Source of the DNA: Amborella trichopoda
Lineage: Eukaryota > Streptophyta > Magnoliopsida > Amborellales > Amborellaceae
Assembly: GCF_000471905.2 (NCBI RefSeq)
Contig: NW_006494943.1
Location: 1,187,443 to 1,251,442, forward strand
Reading direction: 5' to 3'
Length of the DNA: 64,000 bases
A program made the position numbers and the translations under genes. Of the stretch, positions 30,611 through 43,168 are shown in pieces. The first letter of the stretch is position 1. Every line of letters starts with the position of its first letter. Below the pieces are notes generated by a model. It did no database searches, was not told the DNA's origin, and saw only the letters and a program-made list of their open reading frames with translations.

Positions 30611-33600
30611 CTTTATTTAAATATACTTTTCATATTTTATTAGATTTTTTTTTTGTATTTTCCTATTTTTTAACACTTTTCTGACCGCCCAAGACTTGCC
30701 CGGTTAGAGGTTGAATGAAGTGACCTGGTTACGTGAGTTGAACCGCATCCGGCCCCATGTCTAGTTAATCATTCAGATTGGATTTTTTCTTGATCTATAC
30801 CCGATTTTCCCTCTTCACAACAAATGTTTTTAAAAAAATGATGAAACTGCCTTTTGGTTTCTCAATAACCAAAATATTTTAAAATTATCGGCTTTGAAAA
30901 GCCGAAAATAAAACGAATTTAGTATTTAAAAAACTGAAATTAGGTCTCGTTCCTCTCACCCGAAAATCCCTTTTCTCAACGTCTCTCTCCTCCGCTGTCT
31001 CCTTCTCCCTTTCCTCCGCCTGTCACCGGTCTGAAAGCCTCGTTCTCTGCGAAGGAATCGCTCTCCTCTCTGTAGAAACCTTGTTTCAGATCTGGACCGA
31101 AGGTTGAGGGTTGGTTTTTTGAGTTTTATTTTATGGAAATGTCGATTTTAGAATCCCGAAATGTGTAAGATGTCGCGTTCGGACTTCTAAGTTGAGTAAT
31201 AAATTGTTATTATGGCACAATATTTTCTAATTTGTTTGATGGATAATAGTTGAAGGAATCAAATACAATTATTTTAATGGATGGATTTTTTTGTATTATT
31301 ATGGAATGATCTAAGATGATTAATCGATAAAGCCATTTTTTTCTCTGTTTTTTTGTATCTTATTCCTATCTTTCTAAGCGCAATCAACGCAATTTAAGGT
31401 AGAAATTTTGAACTTTTTTTCTTTGTTGCTTATGCCCTCGATGATTAGTGTTGCTTATTGTCTAATCTTTATGTAAATTATAAATGCATATTTTTTAAAA
31501 AATATTGATATGAGATAAGGGTGATATGAGACAAGGATGATATTTGGGTTGAGGTTTTCGATTTTTATTTTTATTTTCTTCAGGGGAAGTCATTGTATCG
31601 TTGATCGTGTAACTCATCTACCATCTTCTTACCAACCTCTTTGTCCAGCTAAGCTTGCGTGCAGGAAACCTAACATGGAGATCGAGCTGTACTTCATTTA
31701 TAATGTCTATCCGTGTAATCTTAGGTTGGTTATGAACACGAACTTTAATATTATTTTCTACCCAATCACTTCAAGCAAGCAACTGATAAACCATCTCCAA
31801 ACCTCTATATGTGTACTCATTAACCAGGGACTTTATTTTAAAGTATATCGTATCGCCAGCTCTTACGCATTGCACTTACTACATACAACCCTCTACCTTG
31901 CAACTTGCCTAAACTTGCCCCTGCTTGCGCTTGACAAACTTCAAAACAAAATTATTGTAGACAACAAAATCAACCAAATGACGTTGGCATTCATAAATAT
32001 TTTCAAAATATTGGCCAATTTCCAAAACAACCTTTTTACTAATTCCACTACATTGGTTCTCAATTGGTTTAATATTTATCCATATCATGCTCTAGTACAA
32101 ACTCAGACTCGTTTTCTATTTGGACATGCACCACTTGGGTGCGCTCTCTATAATCAGGTAAAGATGTATTAGACCGACTGTTAATAGAAAACATAGTACA
32201 ATAAGTTGAGTTGAGCAAATCACAAATATTTGTGACCACAAACTATTCAATTAAAGCAAATAAGAGATGAAAGCGTAAATTGTACAAATACCTATTCCTT
32301 GTAGATGGACCATCACCATCAGCTTCTATCATTCAAAACTTCTTTGGTCTCCGTTCTAGCTCCATTATAGATGCAATGCATACAACAATATTCGAAGATT
32401 CACCTCCCAACATATAAGATACATTTATGTCATCACTTATATCAATCAATTCAAATCCACTAGATATTTAAAAAAAAAAGAAAAAAAGAAAAAGACCTTA
32501 TGTTATTACATCCATACCCGACGTTTTTCCCTTTCATAACATGTTTTCTTTTAAATGATGGAACTAGCCATTTCGGTTTTTTTAATAACCGAATAATTCA
32601 AATTATCAGATATTAAGGAACCAAATGAATTAATTTTTTGGTATTTTAATAACCAAAAATATTAATTTTTTGGATTTTGAAATTTTAAAATTTAGGTTTT
32701 TGGCTCTTGAAGATCATATATGTTTTCGGTCATTCAACATCTTGAAATTTTCATGCTAAATTTCCTACGAAATAACACTATCCTACTAGTATTCATCTAT
32801 CTTTTTAGGGTTCCCACTAGCATCTCTCTCTCTATCTCCCCGACTCTACCATGTCTCTCTCTAACCCACGAACTTGAATGGATTTGCTATGTGTCTCGCT
32901 CTCACAACGAGTAAGATTATTTGGGGTTTATTCTCTAATTGAATTTTAACTGTATGTAATGTTTTGTGTTTGTATTGGTAGAAGTTATTTGTCTTTAAAG
33001 TGAATATATTTTTGGGTAAATCTTATAATGAATAATTGATTTCCTTTTAATATTGGATTGATTTACTAGTACATAGTATTTCTTAGTCTTGCCCTATGGG
33101 TGAGGCCAACTTGCCATATCTTATATGTAAAATTCATATTTTATGATCCCTAAATGAATGTTTAATTATGTATTAAACATATCTGATATTTTTTGATGAC
33201 TTCTATTCTTTTTTTTTTGTAACTTGGATTTTGGTATTCATTTAAGACAGTAGCATCAACAATGGTTACCGAAAGAATGCAATTAGTATTTTGATATAGA
33301 AGATCTTTTACGACAAAATCAAATGATGGATGTCTTTTTCACAAAAGAGAGAAATTGAAGGTTATCAAGTACTATAAAAATAATTCATTGGAACAACTAC
33401 AAAGTCATTTTGGGAACTTGATATCGTGTGATTCAAGCAAGTTGACTATTATGTACAACATCGGTTTATGAGAAATTGCAAATTGTTGGTTATAAGCTTT
33501 TCTATTCCTTGTATTTACTATTTTATGCAGAAGTATGAAAAACAAATGAACAATCCCTATCATGACGTCGCCAGCATCGTATCCCGTTGGAATCCAAGTA

Positions 33601-33900
33601 CTACGAATCCTATGGATCCCCAATGAATAGAGGGGGTTTTCAAAGTACTGATGAAAGACGAACTACTTTTCTTTCAAAATACTTATAAAAGATGACCTGC
33701 TCAATGGGTGTGCTTTGTATAATGCTGCAATTTCGAACAATTAAAGGAAGGCTTACTTTATTTATCTTATACCACCAAAGTTTATTTTAGGCACTCTTAC
33801 AACCACGAATTTGACACTCTTACAATCACCTCTTATACCATTTACCTAATCAGAGTCTAAATTTTTAGACATATAGGCCTAGGCCTAGAGATAATAGAGA
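30611..33900. other. Unassigned region with UTR-like and repeat fragments
   Basis: Foldback-E fragments occur near 30770-30950 and 32500-32760 (AACCGAAAA and CGGTT motifs). At about 30940-31110 a CT-rich block (CTCTCTCCTCCGCTGTCTCC, then CCTCGTTCTCTGCGAAGG) resembles a plant 5' UTR or first exon, but no coding exon follows that I recognise. An open frame at 31537-32172 (211 codons) shows no known domain. Confidence 0.4.
31537..32172 (+). CDS. Unrecognised open frame
   Basis: A 211-codon frame, long for this AT-rich DNA. It starts with a hydrophobic F/I-rich stretch followed by a Cys/His-poor, Leu/Asn-rich region. I see no motif, signal for splicing or homologue. The CT-rich block 400 bp upstream could be its leader, but the frame has weak codon bias and may be chance. 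A potential acceptor (TTCTTCAG) lies at about 31582, so a spliced product starting there is also possible. Confidence 0.15.
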   Translation: MIFGLRFSIFIFIFFRGSHCIVDRVTHLPSSYQPLCPAKLACRKPNMEIELYFIYNVYPCNLRLVMNTNFNIIFYPITSSKQLINHLQTSICVLINQGLYFKVYRIASSYALHLLHTTLYLATCLNLPLLALDKLQNKIIVDNKINQMTLAFINIFKILANFQNNLFTNSTTLVLNWFNIYPYHALVQTQTRFLFGHAPLGCALYNQVKMY

Positions 33901-33949
33901 GATTCATATTGCACTGGGTGTTTGCGTGCATTTTTGACGCACCCACCCC

Positions 33950-34410
33950 CTGTGCGAATAATAGATGATGACACAAATTACTTCTCCCTATCCAACCATC
34001 TATTCTGAAAGGACGGTTGAGATAGTCTCAATGACAATATCACATCTCTATACTATTTTATAGTTAATTTAATTTTTTTTACGAACTATTTTGACACCAA
34101 ATTTTGAGCGTCCACTCCTCTATTAAATTAGCACTTATAAAAAATATATAAAAAAATCTCAATAAAATAAAATGACTAAAATACCCCTAAAATTTTCTAG
34201 GGATATTTTGTCATTATATATTATCAAAAAATTATTTTTAAATTTTTTTTTAGGTGAGCCTCATTGATATAATGGCACGTATCAAATTTCATATTCATAT
34301 AATTTGTATAAAAAAATAAAAAATAACATACTATGAGTCATCGATTCTAGATCAAATAATTAGTGGCTCACTTGATCTAATTGGATGGCTGGCAGTAGGT
34401 AAAGTATAGA
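33950..34410. mobile_element. Hairpin (foldback) element, copy D2
   Basis: The arms contain TATTTTGACACCAAATTTTG and GGCACGTATCAAATTTCATA-type sequence, with the central palindrome AATACCCCTAAAATTTT and TAGGGATATTTTGTCATT near 34180-34215. Same family as copies at 49560 and 50260. Confidence 0.7.
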
Positions 34411-34439
34411 AATATTTCTCGTAAAATAAAACCCATATT

Positions 34440-36410
34440 TTGAAGAACCCTTGTATGACATCATCTCGGCCCCAAGATGAGCAAATGAGTGGCTCTTAAT
34501 ACCCTGAATACATCCCCCAAATTTCAACTTGATTGGGTAAAGCTACAAGGAGATATGAGGAAAGTGAGTTGAAGGAGTAATACGGACAAACAATATAGTA
34601 AAACTCTTGGAAATCGACCGCAGATGGCCTCTGGACCATCATAGATGACTTTATAAGATCAAAATACCCCGAACCCCTGAATTTCTGGCCAAACAGACCT
34701 TTCTAGGCCATACCTTCCAAAAATGTGTTGTTTTTATACTATATAGGATTTCATAGCTTGAACTAGTTTCTTAACAGAGTAAAATCTTGCTACACTTCCC
34801 AAAAAAAAGAACTTTGTGCCCTTAGATCTCTCGACCTTCAAGACAAACTGAGCGGAAATTTGGATATATTGTGCTCTTCGATGAACATAATCTTTTGGTA
34901 TAGGGCACACACATGATCATCCGTCGGTTCGAAAGATATCTTAGAGAAAATTCCGTAGGTTTTCAAGCTCATGCAAATATCCATTTGTTGACCTCTTCAT
35001 GCTCCATGACTATAATTCGATATCCGACCATCGGATTGAGCTCAAACTTAGTGAATTTCGATTGTGACTCTATTATCTTCGATCTGACATAAGAAAAGTC
35101 GTGTTGGGGTTTACAGGACGGTACCGTTATGAGGCTCAAAAGTGGGCATAATTTTTGAGGTAGCATAAAATTGAATTTTCGATGATTTTATGGAGTCATA
35201 ACTTGGTCAATCAAAGATCATTCCGCACAATTTTTAATGCAAAATGATTGTGTCGGCTTTCTCTTCTAGTTACCAACAATAGAATCACAAAAAACTCGAT
35301 ATTTTCGGAGTAATTGATCAAAGAACACAGTTAAAGTTTGCATAAAAACCAAGAAAACTCAAAACCATCAAGAAGTTCGTCAAATCTACATGGTTCTCAG
35401 CAAATCATGTATCAAAACTGTCATAGCAAGGTGATATATATATTTTCAGTAATAGATTGTCTATTTCGGTGCTGGAGAAGCTCAAACCAAGGCCCAATGC
35501 CATGTGGGTGGGAAGTGGCCCATTTTTAAAGACCTATTTGTGAATTTCAAACTTTGTGCATGCCCTTTTGGTCAAATTTTCTTTTACCCAAGTTTTGGTT
35601 CTATCTTTCTTTTCTTTTTCACTAAATTCTTTAGGGTTCCGAGCATCCACCCTTGTTCAAGGGGAAGCTCTACATAAACCCCACTATCCATTGTAACTTG
35701 AAGAGCCCTTTTTGAGAAAGGAGAGAATTTGTTTTTTGCAAAAAAGGTCTTCACCCTAGATTCAACCTTAGGTTAGTTACTCAAGCCTTAACGCACCTCC
35801 TTGAACCCAACTACCCATCTCCTATCCGGTCCTACTCCTACGCTACATTCTAGCCTATACCATACAACATATCCTAGTCCATACTTCTCATATTCACTAA
35901 TCCAACCCATAACATACACCCTAGCCAATATCTATTATACTACATACACCACACTGTACCCTACTTTCTACCTTGGACCATATTATACTCCGTACAAACA
36001 CCGAAGCCACTAAGTCGAAGCAAGTTTTAAGAGGGCTCGCTTACGTAGCGACGCCTGTACGGGCTTGTACCCGGCGGACCTTGTTGGTAGACCTCTCGAG
36101 GTGCATCGTTTAGTTGTCGAGCACCTTTTTCTCTTGTCATCTACCTAGCCCTGGGGTGGGGGAGGTGTTGCCAGAATTCTACGGTCTCCCTTATAGCTGC
36201 CTACCTACCATAGCCACCTGTCTACCCACCATAGATGCCTACCTATCATAGCCACATACCCACCATGGTGCCTGCTTATCCAAGCCGCCTGCTTACCCAC
36301 ACGCTTATCTAAACTAACCTACACTATTCACCTAAACTCATTTAGTCCATACAACCCAAGCTGAGCCAAACCAATTTGAACCAAACCATATGAGCTCATA
36401 GGACCCATTG
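34440..36410 (+). repeat. LTR-like sequence with promoter region
   Basis: A block of non-coding, mixed-composition sequence. It carries GAGCATCCACC at about 35640 followed by GCTCTACATAAACC (TATA-like). The same arrangement, GAGCATCCACC then CTCTATATAAAC, occurs at 63680-63712. It is probably an LTR of a Ty3-type element whose interior includes the tandem repeat at 36648. The LTR ends and primer site were not identified. Degenerate CATACAACATATCCTAG-like repeats occur at about 35850-36000. Confidence 0.4.
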
Positions 36411-36647
36411 ATCATCGTAAGTACACGACTCTGAGACATCGATACGGTGAAGAGTGTGATGCACCCCCCTTTCTCTTTTTTAAGCAAAGAATGTGTAAAA
36501 AAAAAAAGAAAAAAGAAAAAAAAAAGATGACCACAGTGAAGATCCTAGAGGATACCATGGCCAAAAATACCAAGAAGAAAAGAACGACGAACATGGTGGC
36601 ACCACATGTAAAATAGTCGAGAGATTGGGTTTGGTGAAAACCATAAG

Positions 36648-37150
36648 ATGCCAACCCCAATAGGTCCAACACGGGTGATGACTTTAAAAGCACCTCCAAC
36701 ATATCCGACACGGGGTAATGATTTTAAAAGCACATCCAATATGTCTAACACAGGTGAGGACTTTAAAAGCACTCCCAATATGTCCGACACGGTTGGTTAC
36801 TTTAAAAGCACCCTCAATATGTCTGAACCTGATGATGAATTTAAAAGCACCCCCAATATGTTCAACACGGGTGATGACTTTAAAGCACCCCCAATTTGTC
36901 CAATATAGGTGATTACTTTAAAAGTACCCCCAAATACGTTCAACACAGGTGATGACTTTAAAAGCACCTCCAATATGTCCGACAAGGGTGATGGCTTTAA
37001 AAGCACCATCAATATGTCCAACACGGTTGATGACTTTAAAAACACCCCCATTATGTTCAACATGGGTGATGATTTTAAAAACACTATCAATCGGTCCAAA
37101 ATAGGTAATGACCTCAACACTTCTCAACTAGGTCCAGTTGGGGTAAAGAC
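36648..37150 (+). repeat. 36-bp coding-like minisatellite
   Basis: About 14 units of GATGACTTTAAAAGCACCCC plus CAATATGTCCAACACGGG. The 36-bp period keeps the frame, so it encodes a 12-residue repeat of the type GDDFKSTPNMSN across open frames 36648-36908 and 36909-37154. Units differ at third positions and elsewhere. Minus-strand frames over it are shadows. It may be part of a retrotransposon gag or an untranslated array. Confidence 0.85.
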
Positions 37151-37455
37151 ATAAAAAATCCCATATGCCCATCTGATACATGTTATGATGCTAAATGCAG
37201 CTTGGAACTGTCCAAATCTGTTGATGACATAAAAAGTTGTTTGATTTCGTCCAACGAGGGTTATGACGTTAAATATCATCGATTACGTCCAATGAAAGTG
37301 AAAACATTAAAAGCCTCTTTATTTCTGATGTTGGTGATGACTTTAAAACTACCTCACCCTTGTCCAAATCTGCTGATGACATAAAAAGCTGCTTGACTTT
37401 GTCCAAGCAGGGTCACAATGTTCAAAGACCCTCGATTATGTCTAATGAGAGTGAA
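37151..37455 (+). repeat. Diverged continuation of the minisatellite
   Basis: Longer composite units with CTGTCCAAATCTGYTGATGA plus CATAAAAAG, GGTTATGACGTTAAA and CGTCCAATGA. They are cut at 37456 by a copia LTR and resume after 43605. Confidence 0.7.
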
Positions 37456-37857
37456 TGTTGGTATGTATGATGGTCATGGGGCTTAAGATGTCATATATTT
37501 ATATCTCTTATTATTTAATTTAATGATTTAATATTTATCACTAAACATGAGGGCTTGTTTAGAGAGAGAAAGATCATCATCTAATAGATAGATGATAACT
37601 ACCCACCTCCCAGGATTGTAGGCTATATTTTTTACAGTTTTCAGGAGAAAGCCGAATGTTGGATAATTATCTCCTCTATCTTTCTATAACTAGCTTTTCA
37701 TGGCCATAGAGAGGCACACAGAGAAGTTTGAATTCTCATTGTTCTGGAAAACCCTCCCCTCTGCAATCCCCAATCTTACGAAACTGTCCCTAATCCTGAG
37801 AATTTAGAAATCTATCTCTTCCCTCAAGTTTTCAACATTGGTATCAAAGCGTTCAGA
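37456..37857 (+). repeat. copia 1 5' LTR (402 bp)
   Basis: Starts TGTTGGTATGTATGATGG and ends TTTTCAACA, giving TGTTG...CAACA termini. It aligns with 43169-43605 and is followed after one base by the primer site. Confidence 0.9.
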
Positions 37858-37858
37858 A

Positions 37859-37870
37859 AATCAGTGGCAA
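37859..37870 (+). other. copia 1 primer binding site
   Basis: TGGTATCAAAGC differs by one base from TGGTATCAGAGC, the usual plant copia site complementary to initiator tRNA-Met. Confidence 0.85.
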
Positions 37871-38613
37871 AACTGCTGAAATTTAGTGCCTAAAACAATT
37901 GAAAAATCAATCTTTGATGATGGAATGAAACATTTGTTTCTGCTTGCTAAGAATCAAACTCTATAGAGTGATAAAAATACTTGTTATTTACTGCTGAAAA
38001 TTATTGTGCAGCTCTTCTTTCCTTTCTTTTTTGGCTGCTGAAATTTGTGCACATCTTTTATGAAATATGAAAACAGTTGTGCACACACTAGCTGCTCGAG
38101 TGAAGGTTTACATAGCAATTGCATGCATTTTTGTGGTCTATAATTTAGGGAATTTTCTACATATTCTATTTGCATAATAATTATCATTATTTAGCATAAT
38201 TATCATATGCATTGGTCTCTTTAAGTGAGAAATTTTCATGATCTTGATTTTGTGAATTCATTTTTTTTATTTATTATGCAATGCCATATTTTTGTTGAAA
38301 AATATCAAATATCATTGTACACCCTCTCTCTTGTGCTAAGACATATTCACATATTTATGAAAATTATTCTTATGTATAATTTGACATAAAGTAGTTATTG
38401 TCTTACTTTATTAATTTTTTGTTGGATTACAACAGTGCGAACATAAACTGTTCGAGAAAGTTTTTCTTTGAGGTTAAAGCTCATTGAGAATCGGCAAACC
38501 TATTGATTTAGCTAGCAGACAACCATTTCTTAAACATAATTAAATTTTTTGAACTTTTAGGTATTATCTAAAAATTTAAAATGACATTCTGGGCTAGTCT
38601 TTTTTTCTAAGAT

Positions 38614-39489
38614 ATGGTAGATTATGTCGTAGATACAGAACCACCCGTTTTAGAACTTAATGTCAATGGTCAAACTAGAATGCGACTTGACAAATGGTTG
38701 GAAGATGACAAAGTAGATAGGACTACTATGTTGAGCTTTATGGAAGATGATTTAATTAGAGTTTTTGAGGATCATACCACACCTCAAAGTATGATGGGTG
38801 GTCTATCTGAAAAATGTGAGACCACTTCTGAGACCCATGTGTAATTGTTGTTAGAAAAATACAATTCTTGCAGAATGAAAAAAACAGACTCAATTACCGA
38901 GCATGTATATAAAATGACAGTGCTCGCAAAGGACCTTGCTGCATCCAAGAAACTAGTCCCTGATCGAATGCAAGTGTCTATTGTCCTTAATAGTCTCCCT
39001 CCATCTTGAGAGTCTGTTGTAATTGCATTGAACCATTATGCACAAGGGATAACCATGTCAAATCTTCTCATGCATCTCAGTATTGAAGCTGAGACAAGAA
39101 TGATGAAGAAGTCAAATGAGCTCCACTTAGCCCAAAGTTCTTCTCAGATCCCCATGAAACCTTTCAATAATCAGAAAAATAATAGGTATGAGGGAAATAG
39201 AAGAAATTTTAGAAATCAAAATAATAAGATTGAGAAGACCTGTTTTTATTGTAAGGAAATTGGGTACATCAAGTTTAATTGTACCAAGCTGAAAAACAAA
39301 AATAGAAACCAAAATAACAACCTTGCTCGTAATAAAAATAAAAGAAATGACTTGATTTGCGTAGTCCTCGAATCAATAATTGCCGACTATGACCTGGGAA
39401 ATTGGTGGGTTGACTCCGCCTCCATTCAACATGTCTCGAGGACCAAAGACAGATTCACAGAATTGAAGGAGATTGCAGCCGATAACTAA
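38614..39489 (+). pseudogene. copia 1 gag and zinc knuckle
   Basis: A continuous frame from the ATG at 38614 carries gag sequence, broken by stops at 38842 and 39007. A knuckle CFYCKEIGYIKFNC follows at about 39239; the metal-binding His of CX2CX4HX4C is replaced by Tyr. The protease start WWVDSASIQHVS (39404-39435) has DSA where active copia proteases have DSG or DSA plus T. The frame stops at 39487. A 750-bp leader separates gag from the primer site. Confidence 0.85.
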
Positions 39490-39498
39490 TGGGTTTAT

Positions 39499-40795
39499 AT
39501 GGGAAATGACACATATTGTGATGTACTTGGTGTCGGTACTTTCAAGTTGTGTTTACCAGGAGGAACAAATCTCCTATTGACTGATACTTTGTATGCACCC
39601 AATATAAGGCGCAATTTGATTTCTGTTCCTAGGTTAGACGACAAGGGTTATGAAATAAGATTTAAGTCTGGTCGAGTCACCATTAGGAAGCATTCTAGAG
39701 CATTGGTGTATAATACTAAAGTTGACAATTTGTACCGACTGAATATTAATGAAAGTTCATCATTTTCTGGTTATTTTGATGCCTCTTTTGATGCTTATGT
39801 ATATATGGATGATCCATATTTATGGCACTTAAGATTACGATATATAAATAAAGACATAATGAATCAAATGATTAAAAAAAGTTTGCTCCCCAATTTAGGA
39901 GAAATTGTGCTCAAAACATGCGAGCCATGTATTTCTGGTAAATTAACTAAGAAGCATTTCCCGTAAAGGGAAAATGTCCAGTGAACGACTTAGTATTGTT
40001 CACTATTGTTCACTCTGATATATGTGGCCCATTAAATGTAAAAATACATAGAGGTATGAAATATTTTATAATATTTATAGATGATTATTAACGTTATGGA
40101 TACCTAATTAGTAAGAAATCAAATGCATTAGAAACTTTTAAAGAATATACATCTAAGGTTGAAAATCAGTTAGGTAGGCATATTAAAATTCTTCGAACAG
40201 ATAGTGAAGGTGAGTATTGCTCTGCTTTATTTACCAAATTTTGTAAAGAGCATGGTATAATTTATGAAACAACTATGTTATACACATCACAACAAAATGA
40301 TGTAATTGAAAGAAGAAATAGAATTCTAATGGAAATGGTTAGATATATGCTGAGCCATTCAAATTTATCACCTCATTTTTGGGGTGAGGCTCTCAACACT
40401 ACAATGGATATTATTAATCGTGTCCTAACTACATCTATAGATTTGACCCCATATGAATTATGGATAGGTGGGAAACCTGATCTTACTATCTTCAAAGTTT
40501 GGGATTTTTAAGCACATGTGCTTATACCACCACAAAATAGAGATAAATTGTAAAATAAAACTATAAAATACTCTTTTATAGGCGATTCAGAAAATTCTAA
40601 AGTGTATAGATTCTATAACCATGATACTATATCATTAATAGAGAGTCGTAATGCTCATTTCTTAGAAAATATAAATGATGAAAATATTTTAAATAATCCT
40701 ATTAACTTACATGAAATTGATAAAGATAAGGGTCTGGAAGACCTAATTTCTCATACTCCCTCTATATTTAGTGAGAATGATTCAATTGAATCAAG
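39499..40795 (+). pseudogene. copia 1 protease-integrase region
   Basis: The same frame continues to 39966 with the pre-integrase HHCC-like domain (WHLRLRYIN, then CEPCISGK; the second His is Tyr). After a frameshift the integrase core follows: HSDICGPL, RTDSEGEY and DVIERRNR. The catalytic D, D and E are all present, with 35 residues between the second D and the E, the canonical D-D35-E spacing. A stop follows FIDDY. The C-terminal part at 40602 (VYRFYNHDT, ESRNAHFLE) is cut by hAT copy 4 at 40796. Confidence 0.88.
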
Positions 40796-40989
40796 CAGCG
40801 TTTTAAAAAACGCCGAGTCGAACCGGACTCGCCCGGTTCGACTCGGAAATAGTGAAAAAGGAACCGGATCGCCCAAAAATCGGAAATCGTCCGGTTCTAG
40901 AGAGAACCGGACGATTCTGTACAGTGAATCGCCGATTCATTGTACGGAATCGGCGAGTCCGAACAGTGAATCGGCGATTCCGTACGGTT

Positions 40990-41026
<37 letters not shown>

Positions 41027-41944
41027 TTTTTTTAGACTCTATGTATTAGTTTATTTTTAGTAACTCTATAGTATTACGTTTAAGTTTTTTTTGGTTTTTA
41101 CGTAACCCTAATTAAGTAAGTTTAATTTTTTAGTAACTNNNNNNNNNNNNNNNNNNNNNNNNNNNNNNNNNNNNNNNNNNNNNNNNNNNNNNNNNNNNNN
41201 NNNNNNNNNNNNNNNNNNNNNNNNNNNNNNNNNNNNNNNNNNNNNNNNNNNNNNNNNNNNNNNNNNNNNNNNNNNNNNNNNNNNNNNNNNNNNNNNNNNN
41301 NNNNNNNNNNNNNNNNNNNNNNNNNNNNNNNNNNNNNNNNNNNNNNNNNNNNNNNNNNNNNNNNNNNNNNNNNNNNNNNNNNNNNNNNNNNNNNNNNNNN
41401 NNNNNNNNNNNNNNNNNNNNNNNNNNNNNNNNNNNNNNNNNNNNNNNNNNNNNNNNNNNNNNNNNNNNNNNNNNNNNNNNNNNNNNNNNNNNNNNNNNNN
41501 NNNNNNNNNNNNNNNNNNNNNNNNNNNNNNNNNNNNNNNNNNNNNNNNNNNNNNNNNNNNNNNNNNNNNNNNNNNNNNNNNNNNNNNNNNNNNNNNNNNN
41601 NNNNNNNNNNNNNNNNNNNNNNNNNNNNNNNNNNNNNNNNNNNNNNNNNNNNNNNNNNNNNNNNNNNNNNNNNNNNNNNNNNNNNNNNNNNNNNNNNNNN
41701 NNNNNNNNNNNNNNNNNNNNNNNNNNNNNNNNNNNNNNNNNNNNNNNNNNNNNNNNNNNNNNNNNNNNNNNNNNNNNNNNNNNNNNNNNNNNNNNNNNNN
41801 NNNNNNNNNNNNNNNNNNNNNNNNNNNNNNNNNNNNNNNNNNNNNNNNNNNNNNNNNNNNNNNNNNNNNNNNNNNNNNNNNNNNNNNNNNNNNNNNNNNN
41901 NNNNNNNNNNNNNNNNNNNNNNNNNNNNNNNNNNNNNNNNNNNN
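40796..41944 (+). mobile_element. hAT-type element, copy 4 (3' part in gap)
   Basis: Begins CAGCGTTTTAAAAAACGCCG after the flank GAATCAAG (40788-40795). The first 180 bp match the 5' end of copy 2, including a perfect 14-bp hairpin, AATCGTCCGGTTCT with AGAACCGGACGATT (40885-40916). A T-run of about 35 follows (40989-41024). From 41139 it runs into N. The 3' terminus is unseen; copia RT resumes at 41945. Confidence 0.8.
41139..41944. other. Assembly gap (806 N)
   Basis: A run of N covering the 3' part of hAT copy 4 and the copia integrase-RT junction. Confidence 0.99.
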
Positions 41945-42095
41945 GGAGGGTAGTAAATTATGTAGAGACTTATTCTGCTGTAGCTAAATTTACTATCTGT
42001 TAGGATCATCCTAACATTAGTTGCATATTATGTATACTACAATTATTTACTAGATGGATGTACAAATAACTTTACTTAAATAAAGAATTAAAAGA

Positions 42096-42133
<38 letters not shown>

Positions 42134-42899
42134 CAACTAGAAGAGTATGTAATTAAAGGCCAAAAAGACAAAATATATAAACCTAAACAAATTTATATGG
42201 TCTAAAATAGTCTTCTAGGCAATGATACTTTACTTTTCCATAAATCAATCACTAAAATTGATTATATAGCCAATAGGTTAGACCATTGTGTATATGTCTA
42301 GAATAGTGGGAGCAAATTTGTTATATTGTCACTATATGTGGGTAATATTTTGATAGCCGGTAATGATATTGACATGATTAACCATACCAAATCATGACTA
42401 AGTTCCCATTTTGAGATGAAAGATATGGGAGCAGCCTCATATGTATTGGGCATTAAGATAACAAGAGATAGGAGTTCGAAACTTCTATGTTTGTCTCAAG
42501 AAAATTATTTAAAAAGTATTTTAAAGATATTTAAGATAGAAAATTGCAAGCCCATAGATACACCAGTTGGTAAAGGCTTAAAATTATAAAAGAAAACGCG
42601 TCCATTAAATGATAGTGACAAAGCTGCAATGGAAAGAATTCCATATGCTCAAGCTGTAGGATGCAAAAATTATCATAAATGATTTAAAGCTGGATATAGC
42701 CGACGGACCTGTTAAAAGTTTTTGTGATAATGAAGCCGCTATTTCATCAATTAGAAATGAAGCTTATAGTTCCAAGGGTAAGCACATTTAAATTGATTAT
42801 CATTATATTTATGATATTATTGAAAAGAATAAAATAACTGTAAGTTATTTGCCATCTTCATATATGATTGCAGATCATTTGACAAAGGGATTGGTGTAA
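41945..42899 (+). pseudogene. copia 1 reverse transcriptase and RNase H
   Basis: Starts within the RT block (NYVETYSAVAKFT). Further on come SHFEMKDMGAASYVLGIKI and ENCKPIDTPV, standard copia RT blocks. The catalytic YVDD is mutated to YVGN at about 42334-42345, so the polymerase could not work even if read through. A deletion joins YAQAVG directly to a late RNase H segment (FCDNEAAISSI and ADHLTKGL). A (TA)n microsatellite at about 42099-42128 interrupts the RT. Confidence 0.88.
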
Positions 42900-43158
42900 A
42901 AATATTATCAAAGCATGTAGCTTTGATGTGACTTAAAAATATTTAAGTCAAGAACTCCCAAATGAGATATTTTCTTTGATGTCTTGATCATGAAAGGAAA
43001 AGCCGCATTAGCGTGAAAAACCTCATGAGATGACTTTGGATATTTTTTGTTATGAGATGTATAACCGCACTAGCGTGAAAAACCTCATGACAATGATATT
43101 CTCATAAATGTTAAATCCATTAAGTGGAATTATATCAGTATATCTAGCCCTCATGGCC

Positions 43159-43168
43159 AAGTGGGAGA
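43159..43168 (+). other. copia 1 polypurine tract
   Basis: AAGTGGGAGA immediately before the 3' LTR TG, the common plant copia form. Confidence 0.8.

Noticed and set aside
36412..37127. Minus-strand frames over the 36-bp minisatellite
   Set aside because: Shadow frames of a repeat whose period is a multiple of three.
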